Below, one piece after another: positions 47,604-58,996 of a stretch of DNA of 64,000 nt. The stretch is from Gamarada debralockiae (taxonomy: Eukaryota; Ascomycota; Leotiomycetes; Helotiales; Hyphodiscaceae), in assembly GCA_002803225.1 (NCBI GenBank), contig NXFV01001552.1, positions 31,049 to 95,048 on the forward strand. Reading direction: 5' to 3'. Below the pieces are notes generated by a model. That model had not been told where the DNA came from and ran no database searches. It was given only the letters and a program-made list of their open reading frames with translations. The number at the start of each line of letters is the position of its first letter. Position 1 is the first letter of the stretch. The position numbers and the translations under genes were made by a program.

Positions 47604-49028
47604 TCAGTCCTTGAATCGACGGGGTGAATGAGGCGGCCTGTCGCAGCGATGTGTCTCACGTGACCAGGGCTGTTGTTGCGCCGTCAAACATTAATACCGG
47701 TACAAGTTTTTCGGAATATTTTGACTATAGCTTGCTAGTACCTCGTATGAAGAATGCTGTGACTTGCAGCTCACTCGTGCAAACCTGGACTGTCTGGTGG
47801 TTCGGTTAGTTTAGGGATACCTCGAAATCCATTCTGGTCACATACCCGGTCAAGGTTCTCTCTGGCAGACACGGCGCTCCTCCGCGTGCTTCTGAATAGG
47901 CACAGGTGATTGGAAGATCGACTTTTACTGGCTCCGTTGCCAGCAATGTAGCCGATGTGTCAATATTCTTTTAACCGAGTACTAGCAGTTTGTTTTGGAG
48001 ATGAGGACTTCAAAAGTCAGAATTGGACCAATTAGAAGGTAAATTAAATAGGCGAAGGTGGTCCAAAAGAAACCAAAGAGGTAGGCAAACGTATTACGAA
48101 ATGAAGAGTGTAATATATTCTTGGGTACCTTTCAAGCAAGTTACTATCTCACACCAAACGTACATGTACAACGTAAAACCCTAGTTCGCGTTGGCTGTGG
48201 GTGGCAGGCTTTATCATTGGCAAAGCGGTCTGTTCCAGGCAATTCTCCAAATGGCTTTGCCGGTCAGGTAAATCGATGACGTTCAACGATTTTCTGCCAG
48301 TATATTATATTACGCCTGTGCTAAAAGTCAGAGAGAAACGACAGCTAAGACTGTTACGAACCTTACGGGCTTCGGTGGAGGATCGATCCAACCCACCATT
48401 TGCAGGCGGCAGAATGTTCACCGCTTAGGTTTGGAGCGCACGTGACGACAGCGCTATTCCCGTTATTTTGAGTGGCTGTACTAAGCAAGCTGAAACAGAT
48501 GCAAAACGAAGTAGGGAAGGAATCATTGAACAGAAGAAGTTGAGGAATGCAAGTTGTTAATATTTAAGTATTCCAAAGGACCGAAAGCAGAAATTGTTAT
48601 TATCCTTCACGGGACGGTTAAAGGAGTCGTTAGGTATGTATAAGACAGCGGGCCCGTGAATCAAGAATGGAAAGGACGACAGGGAGTGCCTTGACCACAA
48701 TCCAATACACAAGCTTTGGATATCGAGAGGTATGACCGTGCCAAAACCGTCTCCAATGCCCCGATGCCCCGGACTGTGGGGAGTAGATGTAGTTAATTAT
48801 TGGTTCGCTTTAAGGAAGAACGTTTCGCCGGTCATCCGCCATCCTATCGCAGGTAAGCATTTCAAGGCTAACTTTCCTCTAGCGCAGGGTGCAGCTGCAG
48901 AAAAACCTGGACCAAAAAAGATATGGACTTTGAGCTTGAACCCTCCCTTAATTTAAGGGTTTCCTGAGGGGGTTTCCTAAGCAGTCACTGCCTGATAGCC
49001 TAAGAATATAACGATATCATATATAAAA
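47604..49028. other. Intergenic, no supported gene
   Basis: 1.4 kb without a convincing frame; short ones at 48201-48428 and 48732-48956 are not supported. The right edge leads into two MITE-like hairpins. Confidence 0.45.
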
Positions 49029-49030
49029 TA

Positions 49031-49165
49031 CTGTATTAATTGGTTTATAAGACTTCAACCCTACTACAAGACCCCCGTTTAGACACCAAAAATACCCCTG
49101 CAAATGGGGTCTGAAGTGGTGAAATTTAATGTGCAAGTTAGGATCTCATAAACCAATTAATACGG
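49031..49165. mobile_element. MITE-like element A (135 bp, 22-bp inverted ends, TA flanks)
   Basis: The left end CTGTATTAATTGGTTTATAA (49031 on) is the inverse of the right end at 49144-49165 with two mismatches in 22 bp. TA stands on both sides (49029-49030 and 49166-49167). No coding capacity. This fits a non-autonomous miniature element with a TA target. Confidence 0.7.
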
Positions 49166-49167
49166 TA

Positions 49168-49309
49168 TCCCTCCGCATGTGAGATTACAAGTGGCTTGAC
49201 AAGAACGAGTGCTAGCCAATAGAACCCTAAACTGTCGCGCTTGTTTTAACATGATAAATGGTCTGTTCGCGTTCTTGCCAAGCCACTTGTAAACTCACAT
49301 GCGAAGGGA
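49168..49309. mobile_element. MITE-like element B (142 bp, 40-bp inverted ends, TA flanks)
   Basis: The ends 49168-49207 and 49270-49309 are inverted copies with three mismatches in 40 bp, beginning TCCC(T)(C/T)CGCATGTGAG. TA precedes (49166-49167) and follows (49310-49311). The TA at 49166-49167 is shared with element A. The whole can fold into a long hairpin. Confidence 0.75.
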
Positions 49310-49430
49310 TAAGGTTGGGGTTAATTTTAGTATTTCCTAGCGTTTATAACCGGAATACGAATTCTAATCCCCCCTAGTATTGCATTGGCTTCCTCGCTTA
49401 ACCGGCCGTTCCGCTAACTTACAGACTCCT

Positions 49431-51932
49431 CTACGGCTCGTCACTACCTGCTAAATCTTCTATTGTGGGCTGTTTCTTCCTTAGCCCTGCTTCAATCTGC
49501 TTTGCCCAGAGGCTTTTATACCTCCCATCCCTCCTCAGAAGCTCCTGATGTGTCCCTCTCTCTACAATCCTTCCCTCATGCACAACTAGAATCTGATCCG
49601 CGGCAACAACTGTTGACAGACGGTGAGCAACCACAAACGTCGTCCGCTTAGTTCTCAAAATTTCCAACGCATTTTGAATCTCTGACTCAGTGTCTGTATC
49701 AACAGCACTCGTCGCCTCGTCCAGAATGAAGATTGGGGTGTCTTTCAAGAACACCCGCGCAATTGCTAGCCGTTGTAACTCGCCGCCAGAGAGTTTAACG
49801 CCTTGCTCTCCAACCCCGGTGTTGTACCCGTCAGCAAAGGTGAGGATTCTGTCGTGAATAGCGGCTGCGCGGCAGGCGGCATATATTTCGTCATCAGTGG
49901 CGGAGAGTCTGGCGTAGCGGAGATTTTCCATGATAGTTGCGTTGAAGACCAGGGGATCTTGCGGAACGACGCCTAGGATGTCCCGCAGAGAGCTGAGTGT
50001 CACGTCACGGATGTCTTGGCCGTCGATTTCGATCCGCCCTGACGAAACGTCGTAGAAGCGGAGGAGGAGCTTGATAATCGAGGATTTGCCAGCGCCAGTC
50101 ATGCCTACGAGGGCCACTGTTTCCCCCGGTGCGACAGATATGTTGACGTCCTCAATAGTCGGTCTACGAGGATCGTAAGAGAAATGAACATCCTTAAAAG
50201 CAACATGGCCCTTGATGGGGCCGAGGTTCTTGGCTCCTTCCTTGTCGGTCACAGTTGGTTTCGTTTGGAGTAAGTTCAGAAGACGTTCTGCATCAACTAG
50301 ATCAGACATAAGCCAGCGGTAGTGGCTAGAGAGGAATTTTAGCGGGTAGATAAGCGTGTCCCAATATTGTATCAGAAACACAAAATCTCCCGCAGATGCC
50401 TCGCCTCGAGAGACTTCGTAAAGAACTAGACAAGCGAGGCTGAAGAATGTCGTGGGAACCAAGAACTCCAGTATGGCCTGGATGTATGCGTCACGTTTGC
50501 TCCAATCCCTACTTGCAGTGAGATGTGCTTCGACGGACTTGCCGAAGCGATCTCTTTCGTAGGCAAACCTGTTAAAATATAAGACGGTCTGCCAGCCCTG
50601 CACAGCCTGATGCATGACCCGTGCTTCCTCCCGTTCCGCTTTCGTGGCTCGGCGCCGGTAAGCAATGTTCCAGTTGGAAGTGAAGACTTCAACTGAAATG
50701 TACGTGATCGAAGCGATCACCATTGCAAGAGAAACATAGATGTTGAACTTCCAGTAGAGGAAAATGTACGCAATGAGCAAGTCCACAAACGTCGGGGCAA
50801 TGTCTACAACAGTCGTTTCCAGCAGATTAGTCAATGACTCTCCCTGCTCAATAGCTTTCATCACCTCGGCAGAGTCTCTCTCGGCATGAAACTCCATCTC
50901 TAAACTCATGACGTGATTGAAAGCAGCATTTGTAACCTGTCGGTAGGAGAATTGCTTGATGGGAATTTTGGCCAGTCCCTCAATCAAGCCTAAACCAGAT
51001 TCACCGTTCAGCAAGTCTAACAGTAACCAGATGCCCAGGGCCTCATACGGTGCTTCCTTTGCGAGAATTTTGTCGGCGACGATTCCAAGTTGGAGAGGCA
51101 CCAGAATATGTAGGATTCGGTTGCATGCCAGGCAGAGGAGACTGATTGCAATGCAAAATTGGACTTTCCGGTCCTTCCGTGGGATCAAATAGGGTAGGAA
51201 GATCGAGAAGTCTCTGAGGTAAATCCACCAACTGCCGGTCTCCTGAAGCCGCTTGGCACGCAATTTCTTCACATCTCCGCCATCATCAGAATCGCTGTCA
51301 AAATCGTCATCGCTACTACTGGCAAGGCTATCATTTTCTTCGATATCTGAGTGGCCGAGGAGAGGTTCAGTGCCATAATTTGTTTCTCCAGCTCGCTGAT
51401 CCATTCCGTTGCTGCGCAGAAATGGCCGCGACTCATCTCCTGACCCTTTTCTACTCCTAGCCCATGCACAACTTCTGCCCGCGAGGAGATAGAGTAGTAA
51501 CAAGATTCGTATGACCTGGCTGACTAGCTGAAAGGTTGGTCTCAAGTGGCCTAGCCCGTGGAATGAGGACAGAGCCAAGATTGGGACCTCGAACACAATT
51601 GTAAGCAATGATACTCCTAAGATTTCGTACCGAGCAGCGTTTCGTCGAGCTCCAACAACGGACCATATCACAGCCAGTGCGGCCATGTGGAAGAGAGGTG
51701 CCTGAGAACGAATGAAGCTATCTTCTCGTGCTGCTATAACAACGCCTTCGGTGACATATGAGAGGATGACAAGGCCAAGCAGGACAGTGCATAATCGAGT
51801 GTGCCGCTTGGTGTTGGCTTTTCTCCGCTTAACTCGACCGAAATTGATCAGGACAGAGAGAGCGAGAAATAGAAAGTTCGTGAGAGCGCACCCGTAGTGC
51901 AAAGCTCGACGGGCTCCTGGCTTTGTAATCAT
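49431..51932 (-). CDS. Hmt1-like ABC transporter (ABCB6/vacuolar heavy-metal tolerance type)
   Basis: Single exon, 833 residues, close to the 830 of fission yeast Hmt1. The N-terminal part has about five extra membrane helices (from GCALTNFLFLALSVLINFG on), typical of the HMT/ABCB6 subfamily. A cytosolic Ser/Asp-rich acidic loop (SSDDDFDSDSDDGGDV) and one six-helix ABC membrane domain follow. The nucleotide-binding domain has Walker A GMTGAGKSS (about residue 615), Q-loop VVPQDPL, signature LSGGELQRLAIAR, Walker B IFILDEATSAVD and the H-loop VAHR. Members export glutathione-metal or phytochelatin conjugates into the vacuole. Start at 51932 is supported by the hydrophobic N-terminus that follows. 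All ATPase residues are intact. Confidence 0.93.
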   Translation of the reverse strand: MITKPGARRALHYGCALTNFLFLALSVLINFGRVKRRKANTKRHTRLCTVLLGLVILSYVTEGVVIAAREDSFIRSQAPLFHMAALAVIWSVVGARRNAARYEILGVSLLTIVFEVPILALSSFHGLGHLRPTFQLVSQVIRILLLLYLLAGRSCAWARSRKGSGDESRPFLRSNGMDQRAGETNYGTEPLLGHSDIEENDSLASSSDDDFDSDSDDGGDVKKLRAKRLQETGSWWIYLRDFSIFLPYLIPRKDRKVQFCIAISLLCLACNRILHILVPLQLGIVADKILAKEAPYEALGIWLLLDLLNGESGLGLIEGLAKIPIKQFSYRQVTNAAFNHVMSLEMEFHAERDSAEVMKAIEQGESLTNLLETTVVDIAPTFVDLLIAYIFLYWKFNIYVSLAMVIASITYISVEVFTSNWNIAYRRRATKAEREEARVMHQAVQGWQTVLYFNRFAYERDRFGKSVEAHLTASRDWSKRDAYIQAILEFLVPTTFFSLACLVLYEVSRGEASAGDFVFLIQYWDTLIYPLKFLSSHYRWLMSDLVDAERLLNLLQTKPTVTDKEGAKNLGPIKGHVAFKDVHFSYDPRRPTIEDVNISVAPGETVALVGMTGAGKSSIIKLLLRFYDVSSGRIEIDGQDIRDVTLSSLRDILGVVPQDPLVFNATIMENLRYARLSATDDEIYAACRAAAIHDRILTFADGYNTGVGEQGVKLSGGELQRLAIARVFLKDTPIFILDEATSAVDTDTESEIQNALEILRTKRTTFVVAHRLSTVVAADQILVVHEGRIVERGTHQELLRRDGRYKSLWAKQIEAGLRKKQPTIEDLAGSDEP

Positions 51933-53007
51933 GATTCAAAGACAGTAGATAGGGGAATGAAGAAGATTAATGAAAGTAAATCTCCAACAACAAGAGCAGG
52001 TGGTCCTTATAAAATCTTGAAAAGTTTTGTACACTTTTAATTTTCACTCGCTGGCATTAATTCGGTAACTCGACCACGCCGTCGAGTCATCTTGAGTTCA
52101 TTGACTCACACCGCGCAGTAGAATAAGCTCTGCTTACTGCAACCTGAGTTGTGGCTGTGCATGGACTCTGTGGCGCCTTCATATGCTCCGTTATTATGCC
52201 GAGAGATAGGTAGATCGTATTTCATTGTCTTGAATTAATGTACCATTTCAGTTCACCGAGATCATCGCCCGAGGGGTTCGGGCCTAGTGGGATTAGTCCT
52301 TTTACAAGGGCCATTATACTATTAGCTGCCACAGAAGCACTTTAAAGGTTGAAACTTACGCCTTTCATATGTTGTTGGGCGCGCTGGTCTGTTGATGCGG
52401 ACCAAGTCAAGCTCTAGAAAACGACGACTTTTAGACCACGTTGGCGGGGTTAAAAAACGAAGGGTGGTTTTGTCGAATCAGACGATATTGTGTGGTAAAA
52501 TCATGTATGTATTGATGTCTCTAAGGAAGGAAAATTGGAGGGTTGCCAGAACCCGAAATATGTGTACACAACTGTTGCAATAGCAACCAGCTCATCTGAC
52601 AGGTTTAACCACGTACTTTGATGACGCTGGTTTTGGGCCGACATGGTCCAAAATTCAATCAATTGTGGAACAACAATAGAGGAATCGAACTATTCCATTT
52701 AATCAACTGTACAGTGTGTTGTAGAGGAAAATGGGTTTGAAGATGGTCTTCTATGTCGTAGAAAACATTCCGCACAAGCCCAAAAATCGGGTGAATTGCA
52801 TTTCTTGAATATTCTTATTGCCGATTAAGTATTAGCCCACAGATTCATGGCCGACAGGTTTTGAACCGATAGTTAGTATTAAAACAGCTAGCATATATAT
52901 ATCTTCATTTATATGGCCGAGTCATGCGCAGCTCTTTTTGAGGCGGAAATCATTTGCTAGGGCTGAGTTATGGACAGCTCTATCTTGCCAATTCAAACAA
53001 CTCTCAA
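51933..53007. promoter_or_regulatory. Hmt1-like promoter and flank
   Basis: 1.07 kb upstream of the ABC transporter and downstream of a minus-strand gene. AT-rich; no supported gene. The stretch 52390-52580 has a short basic frame without similarity. Confidence 0.4.
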
Positions 53008-54250
53008 TCAGAATGATTTACTCGTAACTTTTGAGTAGACGTTCTTGAGACTTTTAAGTCTGAAGAATTCAGTATTTGAAATCCATTCAATTCTTTCGTT
53101 CGATACTGGCGACAATATCTCCACAGGTCCGTTGCTCCTCACTCTATCTAACAATTCCTTGATGTCTTTGATCCTCTCCAAAAACCCCCAATCTAAAATG
53201 TTAAGAATGTCTCTCCTTAGCCGCCTAACATCTTCACTCTCATCCGTTTGATAGCCCGAAACTTTCGCCATGTACCACTCAGGTTCCCCATCTGGACGTA
53301 ATTGGCGGAAATGTACATATATGTGTGCAAAATTGGGAGTGATAACACACGAGAACACTATGGTTCTTATATCTGGCTTGCTACCAGCTTGTTCAGCCTC
53401 GGGAGATCCAGCGAGCGATATCAACTTGGCCAGAGCATTCACCAGCGCAGCGCCACCTCGGCGCGCCTGATCTTGTGCTTCAGTGAACAATCCCTTTGCA
53501 CTCTTCCATTCAAAATTCAGAAAAGGATACAAAATTCCTGGTGATAGTTGACTACTTTCTATCAGCTTGTTGGCAGTGATTAGCTGCTCCGGCGTCAACG
53601 CATCCAACGATATGCCGTACACAATATCCGGTTTGGGATTCTTGATACCGGGCGATTTGGTCAGGAGGCTCCCGAGTAAAGTATCCGTGGACAGGTCAGG
53701 AATTGGGACGCAGCCACGGTAAAATTCCATGTCCAGGTTCTTGTCGAGAAAGTCGGTGTCAAAATCGCGTATCACCGCCTCATGTACCTCCATCGAAGTC
53801 CGTGAATTGTTCAAAAGATTGGGCATCAGTCTCGAGTTTTCGTCAGGGAAGTCGTCAAAGTCTAGTATGACCGCCTCATTCACCTCCATCGACGTCCGCG
53901 AATCCTTCACAAGTATGGGCATTAACGCTCCAATCAACGTCGCTTCAATTGCGGGATCGTAAAATTTCCCTTTTATTTTGAAATCGATTGGCAGATTCCA
54001 CTCGCATGGCTGCATCTCGCGCTCCATGGACAAGCGTGGCCACCGAGTCCCGAAAAGCCTTGTCTGCCTCCCATACTCTCCTCGATGATTCTGGCCCATA
54101 GATAAAGTGCCATTGCATTATATTGCCTGCGTCCGCACCTTTCGATTTCTTCGAAGACCACGAGGGCGTATCAATTGTAGATGTGGCATCTGATGCCGAC
54201 TTAGGCGGCGTTAAAGGGTCTTGCTTTCCATCACTATTTCCTTCTGCCAT
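53008..54250 (-). CDS. Fungal PD-(D/E)XK-nuclease-like domain protein, unknown role
   Basis: Proposed exons 54250-54077 and 54009-53008 (391 residues); the 67-nt intron runs GTATGG to GATGCAG. Without it the two frames do not join. The C-terminal half (LNFEWKSAKGLFTEAQDQAR, IRTIVFSCVITPNFAHIYVHF, WGFLERIKDIKELLDRV) resembles the many lineage-specific fungal proteins with a degenerate PD-(D/E)XK fold; the EWK triad element is visible in NFEWKS. A segment of about 20 residues is repeated, SRTSMEVNEAVILDFD and SRTSMEVHEAVIRDFD, some 35 residues apart. Such genes are common in accessory regions and often decayed. The alternative to the intron is a one-base frameshift. Function unknown. Confidence 0.6.
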
Positions 54251-54574
54251 TGCTTGATGATGCCGTCGCAGATTTGATCGAGTAAGTGGGAGTATAATAG
54301 GTATATCATCTTCGGATATATACTTGTTATTATCGTTGTTGAATGGAAAACAGGCAGCTGCGGCTTCATCGGAGGATGAAAGGCGGCGGCGCTATAATTA
54401 ATCACAAGTTTCACATATTAACATTAAACGATATAAATATATTAATACTTACTTTGCGCGTTTGAGAGATTTCTGGTCGAGGGCAATTGAAATCGGGGTC
54501 CATCTCATCGATTTATAGTGGATATTCAGTCATGGATCCGTGGCAGTGTTTCTTATTGAACCGAAAAAGTCGCG
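54251..54574. other. Divergent intergenic region
   Basis: AT-rich, between the PD-(D/E)XK-like gene (-) and the ankyrin relic (+). Nothing specific seen. Confidence 0.4.
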
Positions 54575-54659
54575 TTGTTTGAGCGCAGAGGAAGGATGAT
54601 GATTGGCCTTTGTCGACTGGGCAGCACGGTTCGCGACGCGAGACCGCTCAACCCACACA

Positions 54660-56208
54660 ACGAGCCTACATTATTTGAAGGCTGCGGTTCCCACGATTTC
54701 GAAATGTTCTCCACTATTTTCGTTGGGGGGCCGCTAAAACAAAGGGAAAGGTGGCAGACTTGGTGGCCAATTGAAAGAGACGGAAATATCGGCCATTTTG
54801 ACCTTACTATTGGACCAATCGTAGGTTCAGGGAGCTCAATACATCCCCACGCTATTGACTGTTGCTGACTACAAACGTAGGCGAGGGAACACGATCCGCC
54901 ATCTTAAGGATCGAAGAAGAGCTGGCCATGATGAAACAACGAGATTTAGAGCAAGGGAAGATAGAAGAGTACCTTGAGTTAGATTTCCTGGCTCCTCCTC
55001 ATCAATACAACCGCACACCCGACACGTTTGTTCAGAATTGGGACACAAGAATAAATAACTATCTTGGCATAACTGCTGGTATGATTGTCTACAAATCAGA
55101 TGGAAAGAACAAATACAAAGCTTTCTTCCGATGGCCGGTATTTTGTTCAAAGGTGTTGAATGGGCGGATTGAAAGCTCTTGGCCGTCATGGCCCAGCTTG
55201 TCAATTCACCCTCTCCTCAGAATCCAGAATGTCATCCCTAAAGCTTGTCTCCAGGACGACATTTCTCTGTTGAGAAGCCTCTTCCTAGCTGGAAAAGCGC
55301 ATCCGAATGATACAACCCCAACAATCTGACTTTGCTATATGTTCGTTATCTACCCCAGTGCTTGAAACTTGCTAACGGTTGAAGTTTGCCGTTCGTGAAA
55401 AGAGCATCAATGCTATTCGATTGCTTCTCGAAACGGGTGCTGACCCAAACCTTACCTATGGCCACTGGGAAACGTGAGTAAAAGCCTTGAGAATTGGAAA
55501 ACTGTATCTCATTAAATTTCCAGTAGCCCGCTCAATACGGCATTCTACACGGGAAATGTTGAGGGCGTGCGATTGCTCTTAGATACAAAGGCCGAGATTG
55601 AGCACACCAACCGAAGGAAATGGACTTCTGCACATTATCTTTATGATCCTCAGGCCGTCAACCAACATTCCCTCGAGCTCCTCGACATATGTGCCCGTCT
55701 TGACTTTGATCAGTGGGATTCTCAAGATAGGTCGGCTGGACGATTTTCCACAGAGCTTCGGCCTTTGGCCAAGGCAGCGATATCATGAAACTCTTGAATT
55801 TGCGTGCAGACTCAAAGATCCTTACCTACACTCTGAAGTGGCTCCCCATTTTCTGCGCTGTGATATTCGGGAATGAATCTACTTTCGACGTTCTGGTCAA
55901 CTTCACCCCCGTGCGAAGCTTGCCAAAGCTCAGGGACTCCAGAGGCTGGACTCTGCTTCATATTGCCGCCAAAAATGGATCACAGGCCTTGATGACCAAA
56001 CTTCTACAGCGTGGACTTGATCCATTCGCGAAGTCGGATAGATCAACCGTGTGGGTGCCTGAGGGACTTCCGTTTGAGGAACTCACTCCTGAAGAGATTG
56101 CCAAGTTCGCAATAACCTGGTGGCCTTTGGACGAGCTCTGAAGAATGCTGGATATTCGACAATAGACCCGGATGATCTCGATGGATTTTCAATAAAGGAC
56201 CACGGCTG
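54660..56208 (+). pseudogene. Ankyrin-repeat protein gene broken by three single-base deletions
   Basis: The coding trace runs from about 54660 through introns at about 54822-54881, 55339-55382 and 55475-55523. Ankyrin units are clear: NAIRLLLETGADPNLTYGHWE, SPLNTAFYTGNVEGVRLLLD and RGWTLLHIAAKNGSQALMTK with LLQRGLDPFA. Frame is lost at three places: near 55318 (after NDTTP), near 55733 (after SQDR; the next frame reads GWTIFHRASAFGQGSDIMKL) and near 56104 (after EEIAK; the next frame reads NNLVAFGRALKNAGYSTID and ends at TGA 56206-56208). Each can be explained by one missing base in a short run. Splice signals are otherwise normal, so decay is recent, or these are sequencing errors. The start codon is not certain. 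It resembles the Clr5-ankyrin neighbour on the other strand. Confidence 0.65.
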
Positions 56209-57218
56209 ATAGGGGACAACTGAACCTTTAGTAAGTTGCAATGATAGAAATCAAGAGAAACTACGCAGATAAACACGGAAACCCTCCGCAAGTGCGACGT
56301 GATGCTGCACTGTACCCGTCACGTGATTGTGGACGATTGGAGACGCACTGAACTCGCAATTTCCCAGTGCTCCGTTGATCCAAAATTGTTTATAGTCAGC
56401 AACTGCAAGATCATGCGTCCACTAGAGCTTGCAGTAAGTTATCTTCAGCTTTCAATCCGATCTTTGAAGCCTCTTCTCTTGGAAGAGGGAAACCGCTGGT
56501 ATCTTCCCAATCGATTCTCAATATTCTTAGACTGACTTCTCTCAGTGACTCTAGAGAATCCGGTGATCTTGGAGCTAGAGCCTACTGGGTATCTTACCTC
56601 CCTATCAATCATGTCGTCTTTCACTCCAGATATATCTTGTCCAGAAGTTACTTGCTGGATTTCTCCTACTATGGTCTTAATGAGGCACAACCATTCCGAA
56701 TCAATCCACGCCTTTAAAGGACCCAAATAAAAGGACGAAGATATAAAAGGCCTTAGGGAAAAGTGTAAATCGTCACGTGGCGTAGCTGCGTCGCTGTTCC
56801 TCGTTCTCGGTTCTCGCATACTTGATCCGAAATACGAGCATGCGAAGAGTTTCCGAAGCTGCAACTTTGGAGACAGCCGCGTTTTAGCGTCACCTTCGCA
56901 CGTACACCGTTCCATGGTAACTTCGTCATCCACTTTAACGAGCGTCAACTCTAATTCTACTGTGAAGTAGGAGAAGAAGGAATTCTCTTTCTTCAAGCTG
57001 GAGGACTTGAGACTGCAAGAAACAACACTACTCAAACGCTCATGCAGTTGTTTGTCGTTTTGACTACTTTTCTACCTTACGCATTCCTTTCGCTCATCCG
57101 CGGAAAGTGGTGTCCATTTTGACCAGTGGTCGTATTGTCGCTTTCGTTCATCGTGTATGCGGACCCGCATCTCCCACTCCTACTGAAAGTAGCCACACTG
57201 TGCCCAACATACCTACCG
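56209..57218. promoter_or_regulatory. Upstream region of the UPC2-like regulator
   Basis: 1 kb without a supported gene. The minus-strand frame at 56445-57035 is long (196 codons) but has no recognisable similarity. Confidence 0.4.
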
Positions 57219-58554
57219 ATGAACGCGAAAATGTCTGGGCGTAGAGCCCACAAGAAATCGAGGATGGGTTGTTTTAACTGCAAGAAACGAAGAGTCAAAG
57301 TAAGCGCCGTTTTCTTCTTCCTGTTCGGCTGGTTGTGCAGAGCATCAGAGGAACATGTCCAATTACAAAAACTCTTATCTCCTACGCCAAAAGTAAAATT
57401 GTATCACCATTCCGCCCTGAACATTTAGAGAAAACAAGGCTAAATTTCTAACATCATGGACTGAGTAGTGTGACGAGCAAAAACCTGCTTGTGAAAAGTG
57501 TATCAGACACGATCTTGAATGTTCGTTTCCCGCATCAGATCATCCTTCGCCTTGCACAGGCGCGGCAACTCTCGACAGCACAACCCCAAAGAGTTTTGAA
57601 AGCGAACCCACTCTTTCTTTGACTCCCGCACCAAATCCCTTCGAAATCACCCTCAACACATCACATCTGGAACTTCTCTACAACTTTGTTACCCTGACAA
57701 GCTTCACGCTCTCCTCTAACGAGGTCATCAAGATACTTTGGCAAAATAATGTTGTCAGGGCGGGCTTCAGTTGCGACTACGTTATGCTCAGCATACTTGC
57801 ATTATCAGCTCTACATTTGGCTCGCCTCAAGCCGGATCACGACCAGTCTTACCTTGATCAAGCAATTACTCTGCACAATGCTGCATTATCTAAAGGATCT
57901 CCTGCCTTATCAAACATCACATCTGAGAATGGGGAGGATCTTTACCTATTTGCGACACTCACTTGCTTCTTTGAGCTGGGTCGTCCTCGTGAGACAGGCG
58001 AGTTTCTCTTAGAAGGAAATACAGGTTTAGCAGAATGGCTTGTAATGTTCCGGGGCACACGCACCGTCGTCGAATCTTTGGACCACACCTTGTTGTACGC
58101 TGGACCTCTGGGGCCTATTTTCGCAGCAGGAGCGCGGCGAGCACAGTTACAATCCGCAGCACCGACGCAAGTAGATCATCTCTGGATGCTGCAGCACGTC
58201 ATTAACGACACAACATGTAATCGTGATGAACGAACTGTCTATAACTTTGCAATTGATGAACTACGTCAGGCCTTCAACCTCGTCTACAATCAAAATACAC
58301 CTCCGATCGAGTCTTCGGACATATTTATTTGGTTGTACAAGGTCTCGGAAGATTATCTCGTGCTTCTTGGTCAGAGAAAGCCGGAAGCTTTGGCTATCTT
58401 TGCTTACTTCTGTGTCTTGCTGAAGAAGTTGGATGCCATGTGGTGGGTGCGTGGCCTGGGTGATTATCTTATTTCTCAGATCCATACCGTACTTGATGAG
58501 TCTCGTCGGCTGTGGATCAATTGGCCGATGAAGGAGATTGGTTGGATTCCGTGA
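57219..58554 (+). CDS. Zn2Cys6 transcription factor, UPC2-like (sterol uptake control type)
   Basis: Two exons: 57219-57299 and 57469-58554 (388 residues); the intron (169 nt) splits the zinc cluster after RRVK, donor GTAAGC, acceptor GAGTAG. The cluster is complete: C18, C21, C28, C35, C38 and C45 in the canonical C-x2-C-x6-C-x6-C-x2-C-x6-C spacing. The body fits the fungal regulator group near yeast Upc2: HLELLYNFVTLTSFTLS, YVMLSILALSALHLARL, TCFFELGRP, EGNTGLAEWLVMFRG and a C-terminal RRLWINWPMKEIGWIP. In this group the C-terminal domain can sense sterols, but many members regulate other pathways, so the target is uncertain. An alternative start lies 12 bases downstream (MSGRRAHKK). No cluster of sterol or secondary metabolite genes is adjacent. 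Confidence 0.85.
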
Positions 58555-58996
58555 CTTGAAATATATTTAGAACAGATATCAATCCTTTGTCGCGTGTGTA
58601 CCTCAAGTTCACGGATCTCCCCTGCAAAAATTATTGTCTTCGTTGCGATTCACCTTCTGACAATAAGAATACTCCATTTCCCCCCCCATCCTCCGCCGCG
58701 GGCCTAATGCACCCCCAATCAATCACGAAGGAAAAAAGCCCTCCCAATCAAAAAAACTTAAATTAGATTGTGAACCACCGTCAGAGCCTACCCTTGTATC
58801 ACGTTCTGCACAAAACTCCCCAACCGCTTAGAAAGTCCCACGAGCGTATCTCACGAAGATATGGAGGTTGTACACCGGCGCCCATTAACCGATAACACTC
58901 CGAAAGTTGCAGTCCACAAGAAGCCGACAGAATCTCATAGATCAAAAGCAATTCCTGTATATGGCTGTATTACCAGTGTCGAGATATTGCCACTTC
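58555..58996. other. Convergent intergenic region
   Basis: 3' flanks of two convergent genes; C-runs near 58681. Nothing else seen. Confidence 0.45.

Noticed and set aside
56445..57035. 196-codon minus-strand frame upstream of the UPC2-like gene
   Set aside because: No recognisable domain, and it overlaps the presumed promoter and leader; not enough to call a gene.
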